From Sclerodactyla briareus (taxonomy: Eukaryota; Echinodermata; Holothuroidea; Dendrochirotida; Sclerodactylidae), in contig JAODTK010005753.1 of assembly GCA_026419785.1 (NCBI GenBank), forward strand, positions 1 to 64,000: a stretch of DNA of 64,000 bases, given 5' to 3'. Positions 12,708 to 23,300 of this stretch are shown here, one piece after another (positions within the stretch are counted from its first letter, which is position 1; every line of letters starts with the position of its first letter). The notes beneath the pieces were generated by a model. That model did not search any database. It worked only from the letters and a program-made list of their open reading frames with translations, and had not been told where the DNA came from. A program made the translations under genes and the position numbers.

Positions 12708-14767
12708 GTTCAATTGATTACCAGGATTTAATTGGATATCCTTACATTTATTTCAGTGTCCATTGAATAATTCCTATTTTATCAGTAGTCTTCTTATTAC
12801 AAGGCATTATGGATACCTTCACTTCATAAGACTGCAATAGCTTCGGCGCTGTCACGGACGACTCCAATCATTCCATGCATTCCAAAATAATAAACCTATT
12901 GGAGTATTTTATGCATTCTCGAAATGTAGCCAGTATGTAGTTCACAAACGGCGCGCCATAAAAATTGGACTCGAGGTCTGCTTAACAAGACAGTGTGGTA
13001 CAAAATATGAGGATACCACCACAATGTTTATACTCTCTAATTGTAACTTGCAAGTCTGAACGGTTTCGATTACGGATAGAAATTTGGCAGTCCTCAACAC
13101 TCATTCATCATTCAATGGATGAAGTATCAACCATCAATCACAAAGCTATTTTAGGGGTGCACACGGTTGTAGATTTGGATGGAGGAAGCTGTTTTCTGCA
13201 GTGAAATCTCCCGTAGTGATAACTTTGTCCTATGATAGTGTTGTGGTCCCTTTGCCGATACTCAACAAGCAACTGATTGGACTTTTTTAACTATTGACAA
13301 AATGGTTAGTGGGGTCTAGCTTGACAAGGAAGTATTGGCGTAGACAATGTATCTGTTACTCTAGCCCAAGTTGTATAGCTAATATCCAATCTGGATTTTG
13401 TACATTGCCTATGGAGATTATGGAGTTTGGCCGATTTCGCTAACTGTACTAGCGACATATATGACACTCCAAAGTAAGATAGCACCAGTAGTGCAATCCT
13501 CAATCACATCGGTGGAAATGTTGTGGTTAAGTTTTGTTTAGGATTAGGTTTGTGAATAGGGTTAGAAGAGTAACTTGAAGGGTAAGGGCCAGAGGTTCAT
13601 TCCGAAGAGGGTTTGGATGTACCAGCAGGGATGTAGCTAGCCAAATTCTAATGCCGGCTGAAATTGATTCAAATTGTCAGTCAATGTTCTAATCATGTGA
13701 CAATAATTTTAATTGACTGTTGTTTAAAGGGTAAAATAATGAATTCATTATTTCAGTGCTGATTGGGAAGACTTGAATTTGCTGTGAGTCCTGGTTGCTC
13801 AGGATGAGTGGCTGGCTACCACCACCAGCATAGCTCATCCTGGGTTCCCAGGCATGGGGCTATTATAATAATTGAAGAGTTATGGGCATGTGATTCATTT
13901 TATGGATGTTAGTGAATTCTACAAAAATGTTCAGCATGTGTAACGTGTTGAATTGTGTGAACATGGTTTTGCATGGCGCGGACTCACACTCACTCATGGG
14001 AGCACTGCTTGAAGTCACCTAGCCGTATCCACCCTTTCCCCACCCTTCACAATCACCGCAGCCTCCTCTTGGGCAAGTGACCAGCCTCATCATCCCCTAC
14101 CCCTGGGGCACCCACTCCTCCCTGAGCTACAATGGCAACCCGGCAGGCGGGCCCAACCCTCAGATCCCGTACTGACAGAATTACGGGACAGGATCTTCTG
14201 TCGGTGGTGTTTCATAAAATAGGCTTGCCTATTTGTGACGACAGTCATAAAAACAACGGCAGTCATTGTTACTCTAACTTGTTTTCAAATTTGGAAACAA
14301 CATGTTCAGTTATAATGGAATCACAATCTTATAGTGCAGAAAGTCAGAAACCATCCTTCATTTATTAACAAAAATGTTGTTTGAGATGCAATAAAACACA
14401 GGGCTGTCGATCACCCGTTTTTTTTATTCTGAAATTGCTTAAGTTTCATTCAGCCTTCATTTATGTCCTCCTTTCCAGCCACGAAAACTTACCCATACTG
14501 TATAATCTAATTGATTGACGATAAAAAAAATAATACAATGAAAAGAAGAAATCGGTTGAAACGATAGTAGCCTATCGTAGTCCAAATTTCCTAATTTCGT
14601 GAATGGTCCCGTGGCCTAAACAACTAGTTTACAGCCGGCAGGCTTTTTTTTTTAATTTGTGAACTTTGATCACCATTTCGCCAGATAGAGAGGACATTTG
14701 AGTGCTTGTATTTTCGACTGAAGTTCCTCTTGTATATGAGGTATCGAACGATAGCATAATTTTCAAT
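12708..14767. other. No recognisable gene; one hairpin
   Basis: Nothing coding is recognised. A foldback lies at 13791-13852: CAGGATGAG (13800-13808) pairs with CTCATCCTG (13834-13842), with inner GCTGG/CCAGC and outer CCTGG/CCAGG pairing. The T-rich and TTAGG-like words around 13530-13560 are too irregular to be telomeric repeat. Confidence 0.4.
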
Positions 14768-14853
14768 ATTTATATATATATATATCTTATATATAGATAT
14801 ATATATAATATATATATATCTATATATATATATATATATATAGATATATAATC

Positions 14854-14884
<31 letters not shown>

Positions 14885-14903
14885 TATATCTATATATATA
14901 TAT
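14768..14903. repeat. TA microsatellite with TATC/GATA punctuation
   Basis: This is about 136 bp of TA dinucleotides interrupted at intervals by 'atc' or 'gat' steps. The same style of punctuated TA array recurs at 20231-20336 and 42301-42450. Such arrays are self-complementary and may extrude cruciforms. Confidence 0.9.
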
Positions 14904-15324
14904 TCATCATGCTTTTTTCTCGACTATGCGAAAGTGAATTGTAATTGAACATCACAATGGAGATATTATTCGTACATCTTTAGAACTCTTCCCTAGGAAA
15001 AAGGCTGTGTCGGGTTCATCCTTCATAGTATGGTGAAATAGGCCTTCCGGTATAGCAACATCCGGGCTTGACCAGGGTATGTAGGGGAAGGGTTCAGAAC
15101 TAGAAGTTAGTAACTGAGGTTGCCCGGCCCTATGGTGCATCTAACCTAAATGGACCCTGGTAATTGATGTCAACCTTGAGTATGTCCAAGCGTGCTAAAG
15201 GTATGTTGTGTTTATATTGCTCATAGGCAATATTCCCATCCTCTAAACATGTTTAATAAATGAACATATACTAACCCGCTGCATATGTTTAGAAAGGTGA
15301 TTGATTACTAAACACTGTTTCCAG

Positions 15325-15480
15325 GTTTGGTGTCGGTGTTGGTGCGGTGCTCAGACCTTCTGGTGTCGGTGTTATGCTCCTATTCCCGATACCGGTGTGG
15401 TGTTGGTGTCGGTGTCGAGACTACTGGTGTCGGGTGTTGCTGTTGGGTGGTCGATGGTGGCCGGTGTCGGACACAACACG
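15325..15480. repeat. GGTGTC hexanucleotide minisatellite, array 2
   Basis: Degenerate GGTGTC/GGTGTT/GGTGCG hexamers on the plus strand, with interruptions such as 'ccgataccggtgtgg', ending in 'ggtgtcggacaca'. It is the same family and orientation as 12551-12660. The 87-codon ORF across it (start 15301) is low complexity. Confidence 0.75.
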
Positions 15481-16129
15481 GGTTGTTTAGTCGTCCCCTT
15501 TAAATGCGTCCGTGGATATGTGTGTGTGATGGAGGGAGGGGGGTCACTTCAGGAAATGGTTTAGCTACCTTGAATTAGAGTTGATCAACTTGCAATTAAC
15601 AGCAATGATCTATATGGTGCGACTCGGGTGCCAATGCCTAGTGGGCTCACTGGGCTGTTTAATAATCTATGAGTACAAAAACTCCGGTGGTTTTAGAATG
15701 GGCGCATGGCGCTGCCAATATTCGAGTCAATGGAGTCTTTTTTTTTCAATAGTCCTTACAGGGGAAGAACCAGACCGTTGCCGGCAAGTTTTGTTGTGGT
15801 GGGATCCTCCAATCACTACGGTCGGAGGCAGAGGAGACTTTCCACAGAATATTTGAAGATCAAAAACTGGCAGAAGAAGTCTTGTCTTGAGGAAAAAAAT
15901 TTTGGGGTCTCACCACGGGTTCGCAAGATTCCATAAGAATTGACGATGTTATGTTGTTACCCACAGTACAACACCGTAGATGAGGGTTATCGACCTCAAT
16001 ATTAAGTTTTGGACGCCGGCACGCCGCACCGCAACTGGATGCGTTGGAATCTTACGGGAATATCGAAAACTGACCGTCTGCTAGTGACTGGTGTGTACAA
16101 TGCCGTTGTATCTTCACGCTACCCGGACT

Positions 16130-16515
16130 TATTGCAGACTTAAAACTGAGTGTTTTTCATAGTGACTTACAGTTACGCACATCAGTGACTCAATATGACG
16201 TTTGAATCGATGACCCCTGAAGTCCGAAGGATGTTTCAACAAGTTGAACGATTTCTTAGAATCATCGCTCATCATCCAGCCCATAATGTACAGCTGACAC
16301 AGAGATAATTTAGTTCATTGAGACGATTAAAGACATGGCTTAGAAGCGAGATGACACAATTAAGACTCAACAATTGCATGCTGTGCAGTGTACACATTGA
16401 CCTACTGGAGAAGATGGAACTCCCAAATTATCCCAGAAATTCAATTTCTAATAAACAATGCACGAAAAATATTATGATAGCCACCCTATACTCTTGTCTC
16501 CAACCTCTTAAATAA
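16130..16515 (+). pseudogene. hAT-family transposase, C-terminal dimerisation region (relic)
   Basis: Established knowledge: hAT transposases, and the domesticated ZMYM1 and 52-kDa PRKR-inhibitor-repressor-like proteins, end in a dimerisation domain whose core is an 'RSFS.LRRLKT.LRSTM.Q.RLN' type motif. Seen here in one frame from 16216: PEVRRMFQQVERFLRI, then a TAA at 16306-16308 where the conserved Ser/Glu/Arg-Ser stretch should be, then FSSLRRLKTWLRSEMTQLRL and a helical tail with the final Lys-Asn-Ile. A fragment just upstream in a shifted frame (about 16135-16200, reading LSVFHSDLQL) fits the preceding linker. No DDE catalytic region, zinc finger, terminal inverted repeats or target-site duplications were found, so it is a non-autonomous 3' remnant. 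It could instead be the last exon of a decayed domesticated gene. Confidence 0.85.
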
Positions 16516-17874
16516 GAGCGTTTAAACACAATATTGAGTCACTTTCATACCGGTCCAGTCTTGTTTGGGTATTTCATTGTTGTTGTTGTTTGGTCAACTT
16601 GTGTGTAGCTCCCAGCACATATTAATTGGAACCCACGCCCAAATGCCCGAGTGCGGTGAAGGAAGGTAAGATGGATTGACTAATTCTCGTTTTATATTGG
16701 CTCATTATGTTTTGTATGTTGATTAATTTGTCAACAGTAACTCTCATTCTTGATTTTTTCTAATTTTATTTTCCCATAAATCATTTGAAACCGTAAATAT
16801 AAGATGAAATGACCCATTTTCTATAAAATATTGTGTGCTGGGAAAATCCTTCCAGCAATCTGGGGGTACCTCTGTCAAACAATTCGGGTATTGCTCCGCG
16901 CGAACCCATGGTCACGCTGAGCTTCCAGACAGTCACGTCCCCACCAATTTCCCAAACAAAACGGCGCCTTGTCATGAGTATTATATAACTGCTGGAGCGC
17001 GCACTTGCCTCAGACGCGCAGGATGGCATGGATGCCTAAGTTTATGTGCAAATTATACCGGGCGTTTGTAGGTGCCCTCTTTATTTTCGTAACAAATACT
17101 CAAAATACCGTCAGGAAACTGGTTGAACACCTCAACAACGTACACACTTCATCATTGTATATCACTTCAACTCAAGTTGTGTTTTCTCGCGAAGATTCCC
17201 AATAATATTATATTCATTTGCTTTTACTTTACCTGTCTGACCGAAGCAGTGATTATCTGGGATCATAGAGAAGAGGTAGAGAGCGCTGTGGGGTTGGGTT
17301 TAATTATTAATCAGTGCGTGACAGAAATGGGGATAATTTCATTCCGCAGCGTTTCGTCCTTGCCTTTTGTTTCTCGTGGCTGTTGTCGAAATGACAACCC
17401 ATTCCACAGATGGTGTTACCTATTTTGGAAACGCTCAGATTCAATAAGTATGAAGTATTTCTTGGTTTCGTTGTTTTTGAGGGACGACCTGAGCAAAAGC
17501 CAAAGGCGAAGTCTGCCTGTACAATGCAGGATTTATCGACGGAAAGGTAAAGTTTCCTATTCAGCACAGCTGTCCTGCCTCCTTTAGGCTAATAACGTAA
17601 TCTAAAACGATGAATGATGGTTGATACGTGCTTGAATGGGACATCGTTAAATAAGGCTGCATCCCAAAATTGTTTTATCGACCAGTGAGGAAGGCTCTGC
17701 TGTATCTTACCTAAATAAGTCCTACCTGTCGTTAGCGGCAGACGTGGTGGTAGGTTGACCTGTAGCCTTCGAGGACTGGAACTAAGATCAGGTTGTTTCT
17801 CTCCTCTCGAGTTCATTTGATTTGACTTAATTATTTGATTTCTATGGGTTCAGAAAGCCACCTCAGGCTCATCT
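16516..17874. other. No recognisable gene
   Basis: A 154-codon ORF at 17123-17587 on the plus strand is one of the longer ones in the window, but its translation has no motif I recognise and the opposite strand is open over part of it as well. I treat it as chance. Confidence 0.4.
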
Positions 17875-18112
17875 AGGAACCTAGACCGCCACTTTAGGCC
17901 CCCATCCGAAAAAAACTATCAGTGAACTCTCACTCCCTCGGAACCTGGTGGAGCGAAAGTTCCACGCGAATGCTCACAGCCTACAACGAAACTTTATTGC
18001 AAATATCCCATAACAAATCCATACATTAAACCCTAAATCCACTGTATCACAGGGAACCCACGAGTGAAGACCAAGACCCCTCCCATCGCAACTGCAAGTG
18101 CAGCCACCTAGG
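17875..18112. repeat. Dispersed repeat R1, copy 2
   Basis: It matches 890-1175 block by block ('actatcagtgaact', 'ctcggaacctgg', 'ttattgcaaatatcc', 'ataacaaatcc', 'gcaactgcaa', 'gccacctag'). It ends at 'gccacctag', exactly where the large inverted repeat copy A begins, so the two elements abut with no visible spacer. Confidence 0.65.
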
Positions 18113-18429
18113 AAACGCAAAAGATGTGTGGAAGAAGAAAGGAAATCCCCCCCCCCAGCGTGCTCGCTGCTGCTTGGTCTCGAACCTCATGTCAGAGAGG
18201 GGACGAAGGAATGTTCTCTTCGATGTTCGTCCAACTGTCAATTGTACGAATTGGGGACACGCTTATGCAGTGACTGGAGGACCTCGTCCGTTTGGCAAGC
18301 CCTATAATACGAAGAATCGGATCGTAGCCAGACACTATTCTATCAAGTTTAATTTATTAAGTTTTTTACTGATGTATAATATTATGTAATATTCAAGTTC
18401 CTGAAGGAAGAATACATGACTGGTTGAAT

Positions 18430-18676
18430 TTATCGTTGTGACCGTGGCATTTAGGTCTCAACTTTGAGTTCCTGGTCTGTTGGTTTAAGAACGACCTTCT
18501 TCAACTGTAGGGGCCGAGGACTGAATTTAAAAAATTCGTATATACTCTATGTTGTACAGAGCAACACCCACGAGCTGGAGAGACAACTTTGAAGTCTTTG
18601 TTATCCTTCGACCCACAGAGAACAAAGGCAAAGTTTGCCATATCGCCAACGCAAGGTTACTACGCTTGATGATTAG
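18430..18676 (+). pseudogene. Decayed reading frame shared by both copies of pair 1
   Basis: In copy B the minus strand is open from 48825 to 48589 and ends in a TAG. The same frame here aligns to it (YVVQ.NTHELERQL, then LCYPS, then RQSLPYR.RKV) and stops at a TAG at the aligned position (18674-18676). Copy A has an internal TGA after 'ERQL' and frame breaks upstream. Conservation of frame and stop hints at an old coding end, but the DNA similarity is high enough that every frame looks alike, so coding origin is unproven. I do not recognise the peptide. Confidence 0.3.
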
Positions 18677-19364
18677 AGATTCATCAAACATGGGGTGTGT
18701 TTCATATCCACATGTAACATGCTCCCGCGAGGTTACTCCATTTCAGGATTCCCTCGGACGGAGACCTCGCTGATCGCATGAATTATCTCTTGGTCGTTTA
18801 ATTTATACAGCGCAATTTATCATACAGTGGTTAAAAAACAAATTGACGGTTTTCCGTAACCACCATTTATTTTTTCCTTGTTTTCGTTGCAGCTTTTCTT
18901 TGCCGACGCTAACGTTAATCTGCTGTCGTTTGACGGCGTGCATATTATATTATGCTGGGACACAACGGAGACACAAACTTGCTGTAACATCCCGATCCCG
19001 TGACGACAGTATTTTAGCAGGTACCTAAATATCGTCGCACACCTTCCTTAATTAGTTAATTATTATCCAGTGTAATATGTGAAACGATAAACAGCGCGAT
19101 CGTGAATGCTTTTGTAGCTGCGGGTCAAACCCTTCAACGAATACTCACTAATTTACCTTCAATGACGTCCAGGTCGTCAGGTGTAAGCTGGTTTTCCATA
19201 ATCATGCAAATTCAAACAATGCCAATATCATCTCGGAATATGTTAAGGGGGTGGAGTGGGAAATGTATCCTCGTCTCTTAATGCATCTGGAACATTTCAA
19301 CTGCTACTGAGATTGATCCCACATAGACGAATTGACTGCACCCGAGAGGTACAGGGACCATAGA

Positions 19365-19810
19365 CTGGTACCACAACTATTTCATCATCGACATTTAAGG
19401 TTTTGAATATCCACATCAGTTAAAGGACAATGCCACCAGAGTGGTTACAAATTACCTCGGGCATGTAAAACAATTGTTTCTCTTCAACAATTTGACTTCG
19501 AGTAATTCATCACTTCATAAAAAAATGCACCAAGATTACAATAAGATAACCATAGATTAGTTTTTTTTTGCAGCAACTGTCTCGCTTTCGACAATTATAC
19601 TTTTGAATATTCATCAGTTCATAGGACACTGCCCCCAGAGGTAAAAAGTACACAGACAGGTAAAGTAACTGTCTCATCTTTGACAATTGGGGCTTTTTTA
19701 TATTCATGAGATTGATGCCATTTGAGAGGAACAGGAATGTGACAGACACGTACAACAACAGTCTCATCCTCGACTATTAGTATTTGAATATTCCCTTCTT
19801 GCCACTCAAA
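19365..19810 (-). repeat. 93-bp minisatellite inside pair 1, copy A
   Basis: Three to four degenerate units each carry 'aa(c/t)tgtctcatc.t.gacaatt' and 'tttgaatattc'. The unit is about 93 bp, a multiple of three. On the minus strand each unit can be read as a 31-residue peptide repeat containing an IVEDETVVV-like word (IVEDETVVV near 19775, IVKDETVTL near 19680). Copy B has the same array at 47757-48010 in the opposite orientation. Confidence 0.7.
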
Positions 19811-20089
19811 CGATACATGAACCATTAACTGATACGACCACATTTTCGAACAAGCTAAAAGCTCCTAAAATTCCCCATACTACTGGTTATGTTTAAAGAC
19901 CAGATGTTCCGTCAGACTATACCTGTCCTCTACTCGACTTCGCCAATTCGCAATAGCAGCATTGAATTTAATTCGATTGATGAATGCCAAATGTTTGCTG
20001 ACTGGAACACCTTCCACATTAGATATAAGGTTCCGAATGTTGTAAGGCAAACAAAATGACTCCAAACGCCGATGCCGCATCGCTAGAGG

Positions 20090-20336
20090 TATATATATAT
20101 ATATACAGGTTTAGCGGATGATAATGATAATATTATCCAGTACTTATATCTAGTATAGTTCCATATCAATGACTGATATCAGTATCAAAGCACTTCACAG
20201 AAATCACTCTCATCACTCATAGGATCCGGTATATTATATATATAGAAGATATATCTATATCATATATATATATTCTATATATATATAATATCTATATCTA
20301 TATATATATATATATATATATATGATATATAATATA
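20090..20336. repeat. Two TA microsatellites flanking a 'tatagcgct'-type repeat fragment
   Basis: TA repeats occupy 20090-20106 and 20231-20336. Between them, 20110-20215 reads 'gataatgataa', 'cagtacttatat', then 'tcaaagcacttcacag', which resembles the start of the dispersed element at 33017 and 44866 (AT-rich triplets, 'tatatagcgct', then 'caaagcgcttcaca'). It is degenerate. Confidence 0.6.
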
Positions 20337-23300
20337 AGCCTGTTCCACGAGAGGGGGCATTGACGAGATTCTCCTCAAAGCTATATTATTATGGCATATC
20401 TTTACACTGTCACAACTTTAACTAAACCATGGATCCACATATTTTACTATGTTATTGTTAATGAGTCTGGGGAACATCTGCAAAGTTCCGTGCTGCTATG
20501 AAGCGTAGTTTTCGTTCTGAATATTGGTCCGTGCTATGTCGAACTGCCATTGTGGCGTACTTCTAAGACCAAAGAATTTCATCCCTAATTAACTGTAACA
20601 GTAACAGGCCTATTCATGAAGGTTTATCTGGCAAAACTCTGCTGAGAACCCCTGCTAGGCTGGAGGCCAGTATGACTATTGGTCGTGGACCTACTCCATG
20701 CTGCGAGAGATGGAACATTAGGTCTTCCTCGATTTAGGAATGTTAGGTGGCATACTAATTAGACGAGAGGTAGAAAATTGAGACAAAAAAATCCTGTTTA
20801 AACAAACGAACATCTGACTGCGCAATTAAAGTTAATCAGCGTAACATAGTGAGCTTTTAAATCTTATGTCGAACCGACTTTTTGTAGATACCCCTCTCAG
20901 GTTTCATCACGGAGAGTGTGGAATGGGTAGCATGCAATCGGAAGCTTTACCATCTTAAAAAATCAAACCAAGCTCAGGTGCCAGTGACACTAACAACACA
21001 TGATTCCACTCCCAACTAATTGTGTGACGGGAAACGTGATGACCATGGCGCCTCAGAATAAGAGCATGACTGAGATTTCTGCAGACCTTTAAAAGTCCAA
21101 TCATAGGCTCCAGTCAGCCCATGGAAGGAGCATCACCCCTTTGTCCGGTCATCGTCCCAATTTGCACTCTTAACAATGCTGTGTAGAAATTCACCGCATC
21201 TTTGGTAACTAGCACACCTTCCTGGTGTTGTGTAAGAAATCCACATAACATCGTGTGAAGGTTGTGTAGAAAATTACACTAATTGTGCAGATTATACCCA
21301 ACATTTTTGGGAGTGGAGCGCGGCGCGATAATCAATTTTCACCTCTTGACTGTATGTTGGTTTTGAAATTGTTAAAATAAGTGAGCGATAGTTAAACGCT
21401 TCACTATATTTTCGATTTTTTTCAAATGCTCCATATTTATGTTGAGGGGGAAGGGAGGGCTATTTGACCAAATGTCGTTTACACAAGCCACTCGTGGAGT
21501 TAATCTATAGCCTGAATGGGCGGTTAACGATTACTTTCTAGGGATCACGGCTCACGACAGTTTTTTCTGGTTTGCTCACCGCAAGGACGCCGGGTGCTCT
21601 CACAGACCTCCGCCGTGGGTATGGAAAGCCACTTTTTTGTATTCACTTACTTTAACCCTACTGAAATGGAATAACTCAGTTAATCAAGTCAGAAGTGTGT
21701 GATATAAGATCGAGGTAATAGAAATATACACACAAATACGAATTATCCAATCCGATAAATATTTTTCACATGCAAACAGGGGCTAATGCCTACGTACGAG
21801 CCTACGTTAACGTACTCGAAATATAATTTAATAGCTCACACCAACAACGCACAACAATCTATATTTATGCTCACCACTGAACAGACTGAAAAAGGGAACT
21901 GCACCATGCTCTAGAGAGGAAATGACCCGAAAATAGCGAAGAAATAAGCGGAAATTCAAAGAGCAGGGGCCAAAACTGAAATGAATTGCTGAACCACCAA
22001 CACCGAGTTGCTTGAATTCCGATCGAAGCTACACAACGAGCAAAAAGAATTCGGTATCGAACGGGGACGACGAATTCTGACGAACTCGTACCCCACGACG
22101 CCCCGCTTCACGTGCCATGGCTAGAATCCTAGTGAAAAGATTACCTGGCGGGCCAATTCGTGTTTTCCTTCCATCACCATACCAAGAAAAAGGGGGAAAA
22201 AAGGGGTGAGGATAAGGGACAAAGAAAAAAAAAAAAAAAAAAAATCCAATGTTCACCTTGTCCAACAAGGAAAACGCCTGGAGGATTAGCTGATTGAATT
22301 GGTGGAAAAAAGCCAAAGCTAATTCCCTTGGTCGTGGGTGGGGGTATTTTTTTCCATCTCCATTCCATTCCATTCTTCCATTTCCACTTTCCAAGTTGGG
22401 TTCCACCAATGACCCCGAGCGGTGAACCGAGCGGGGGGTGACCGAAATTCGAGCGGAGTTCGAACCAAAACAAAAAATTATGTACCAACAAATTATTACC
22501 AACAATATGTTGGGTTTTAACAACAATAAAACCAACACGAATTAAACCAACAAATTGCCATTGCCAGTTCCTGATAATATTTATTCAATATGTCATAGAG
22601 ACGGAGGAAAAAGTCATAGTTTCACATTGGGGTGGGAAAAACACACCTGTTGAAACGCATGGCGCTTGAGGTGGTATTTTACCAGTGTGATTCACTCTAT
22701 ATTTTTTTTTTTCCTCCCCTTTTTCCTCCCTGTTTTTTTTTTTCAAATGGGATTAAAAAATATCGTTAAAACATATATAAGAATCCTCTTTTCTATAATT
22801 ATTTTCGAAGCATTCGAAATACGCGATAATCTTCAGTTCAAACTTTCAAAATTCATTCACCAAATCACATTTAAAAAATCTTTTTCAAAACGTTTAGTTT
22901 CAAAATGTGGTGGGGGTGTTTTTTTTTTTTTTTCCTCCATTTTTTGGTGGAGGTGACCATATAATACCGACGCGAGACTACTAATCTAACGAATCAGATG
23001 AATCCAAATAAAAAGACGTGATATGGAGCATGAACCATCATGCTCCACGACAAGAGAAAAACTCCCAGTATTGCGGGTATGCTGTGCTTAGAAATACCGA
23101 TGAGGGGATTGATCACTACAACACCATACGCTAAGAGGCGATACACGTGTACTCCACTGGCTCCCATATTGAACATCCTCTTGAAGTAACACACCGTCTT
23201 TTATGTATACCGATTCACTGAGATAGTTGTTATTAGTGAGGGCTTGTCAGCGCCCCGCTAACGGGTGTCAGGGAAATACATATAGTGGTCTCGGAGCGGA

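Larger units (their letters stand above)
18110..20090 (+). repeat. Inverted repeat pair 1, copy A
   Basis: Read left to right, this 2.0-kb segment aligns with the reverse complement of 47395-49100. Strong anchors in order include 'aactgtcaattgtacga', 'gttgtacagagcaacac' with 'cacgagctggagagacaac', 'ggcaaagtttgccatatcg', 'cttggtcg', 'gacacaacgga' with 'cacaaacttgct', 'cgtgacgacagta', a shared 93-bp minisatellite, and near the right end 'gatgaatgccaaa' with 'ggcaaacaa'. The order is fully conserved. Differences are mostly small indels plus a few larger insertions, for example about 18355-18420, present only in this copy. The left edge abuts repeat R1 and the right edge runs into a TA microsatellite. 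The family is not recognised; a non-autonomous transposon or a segmental duplication are both possible. Confidence 0.85.

Noticed and set aside
13500..13620. Interstitial telomere-like sequence
   Set aside because: TTAGG-like words are present but irregular, with no TTAGGG array.
17123..17587. 154-codon plus-strand ORF
   Set aside because: No domain recognised, and part of the opposite strand is also open.
22029..22538. 169-codon minus-strand ORF
   Set aside because: It depends on an A20 run and adjacent purine tracts and has no recognised domain.
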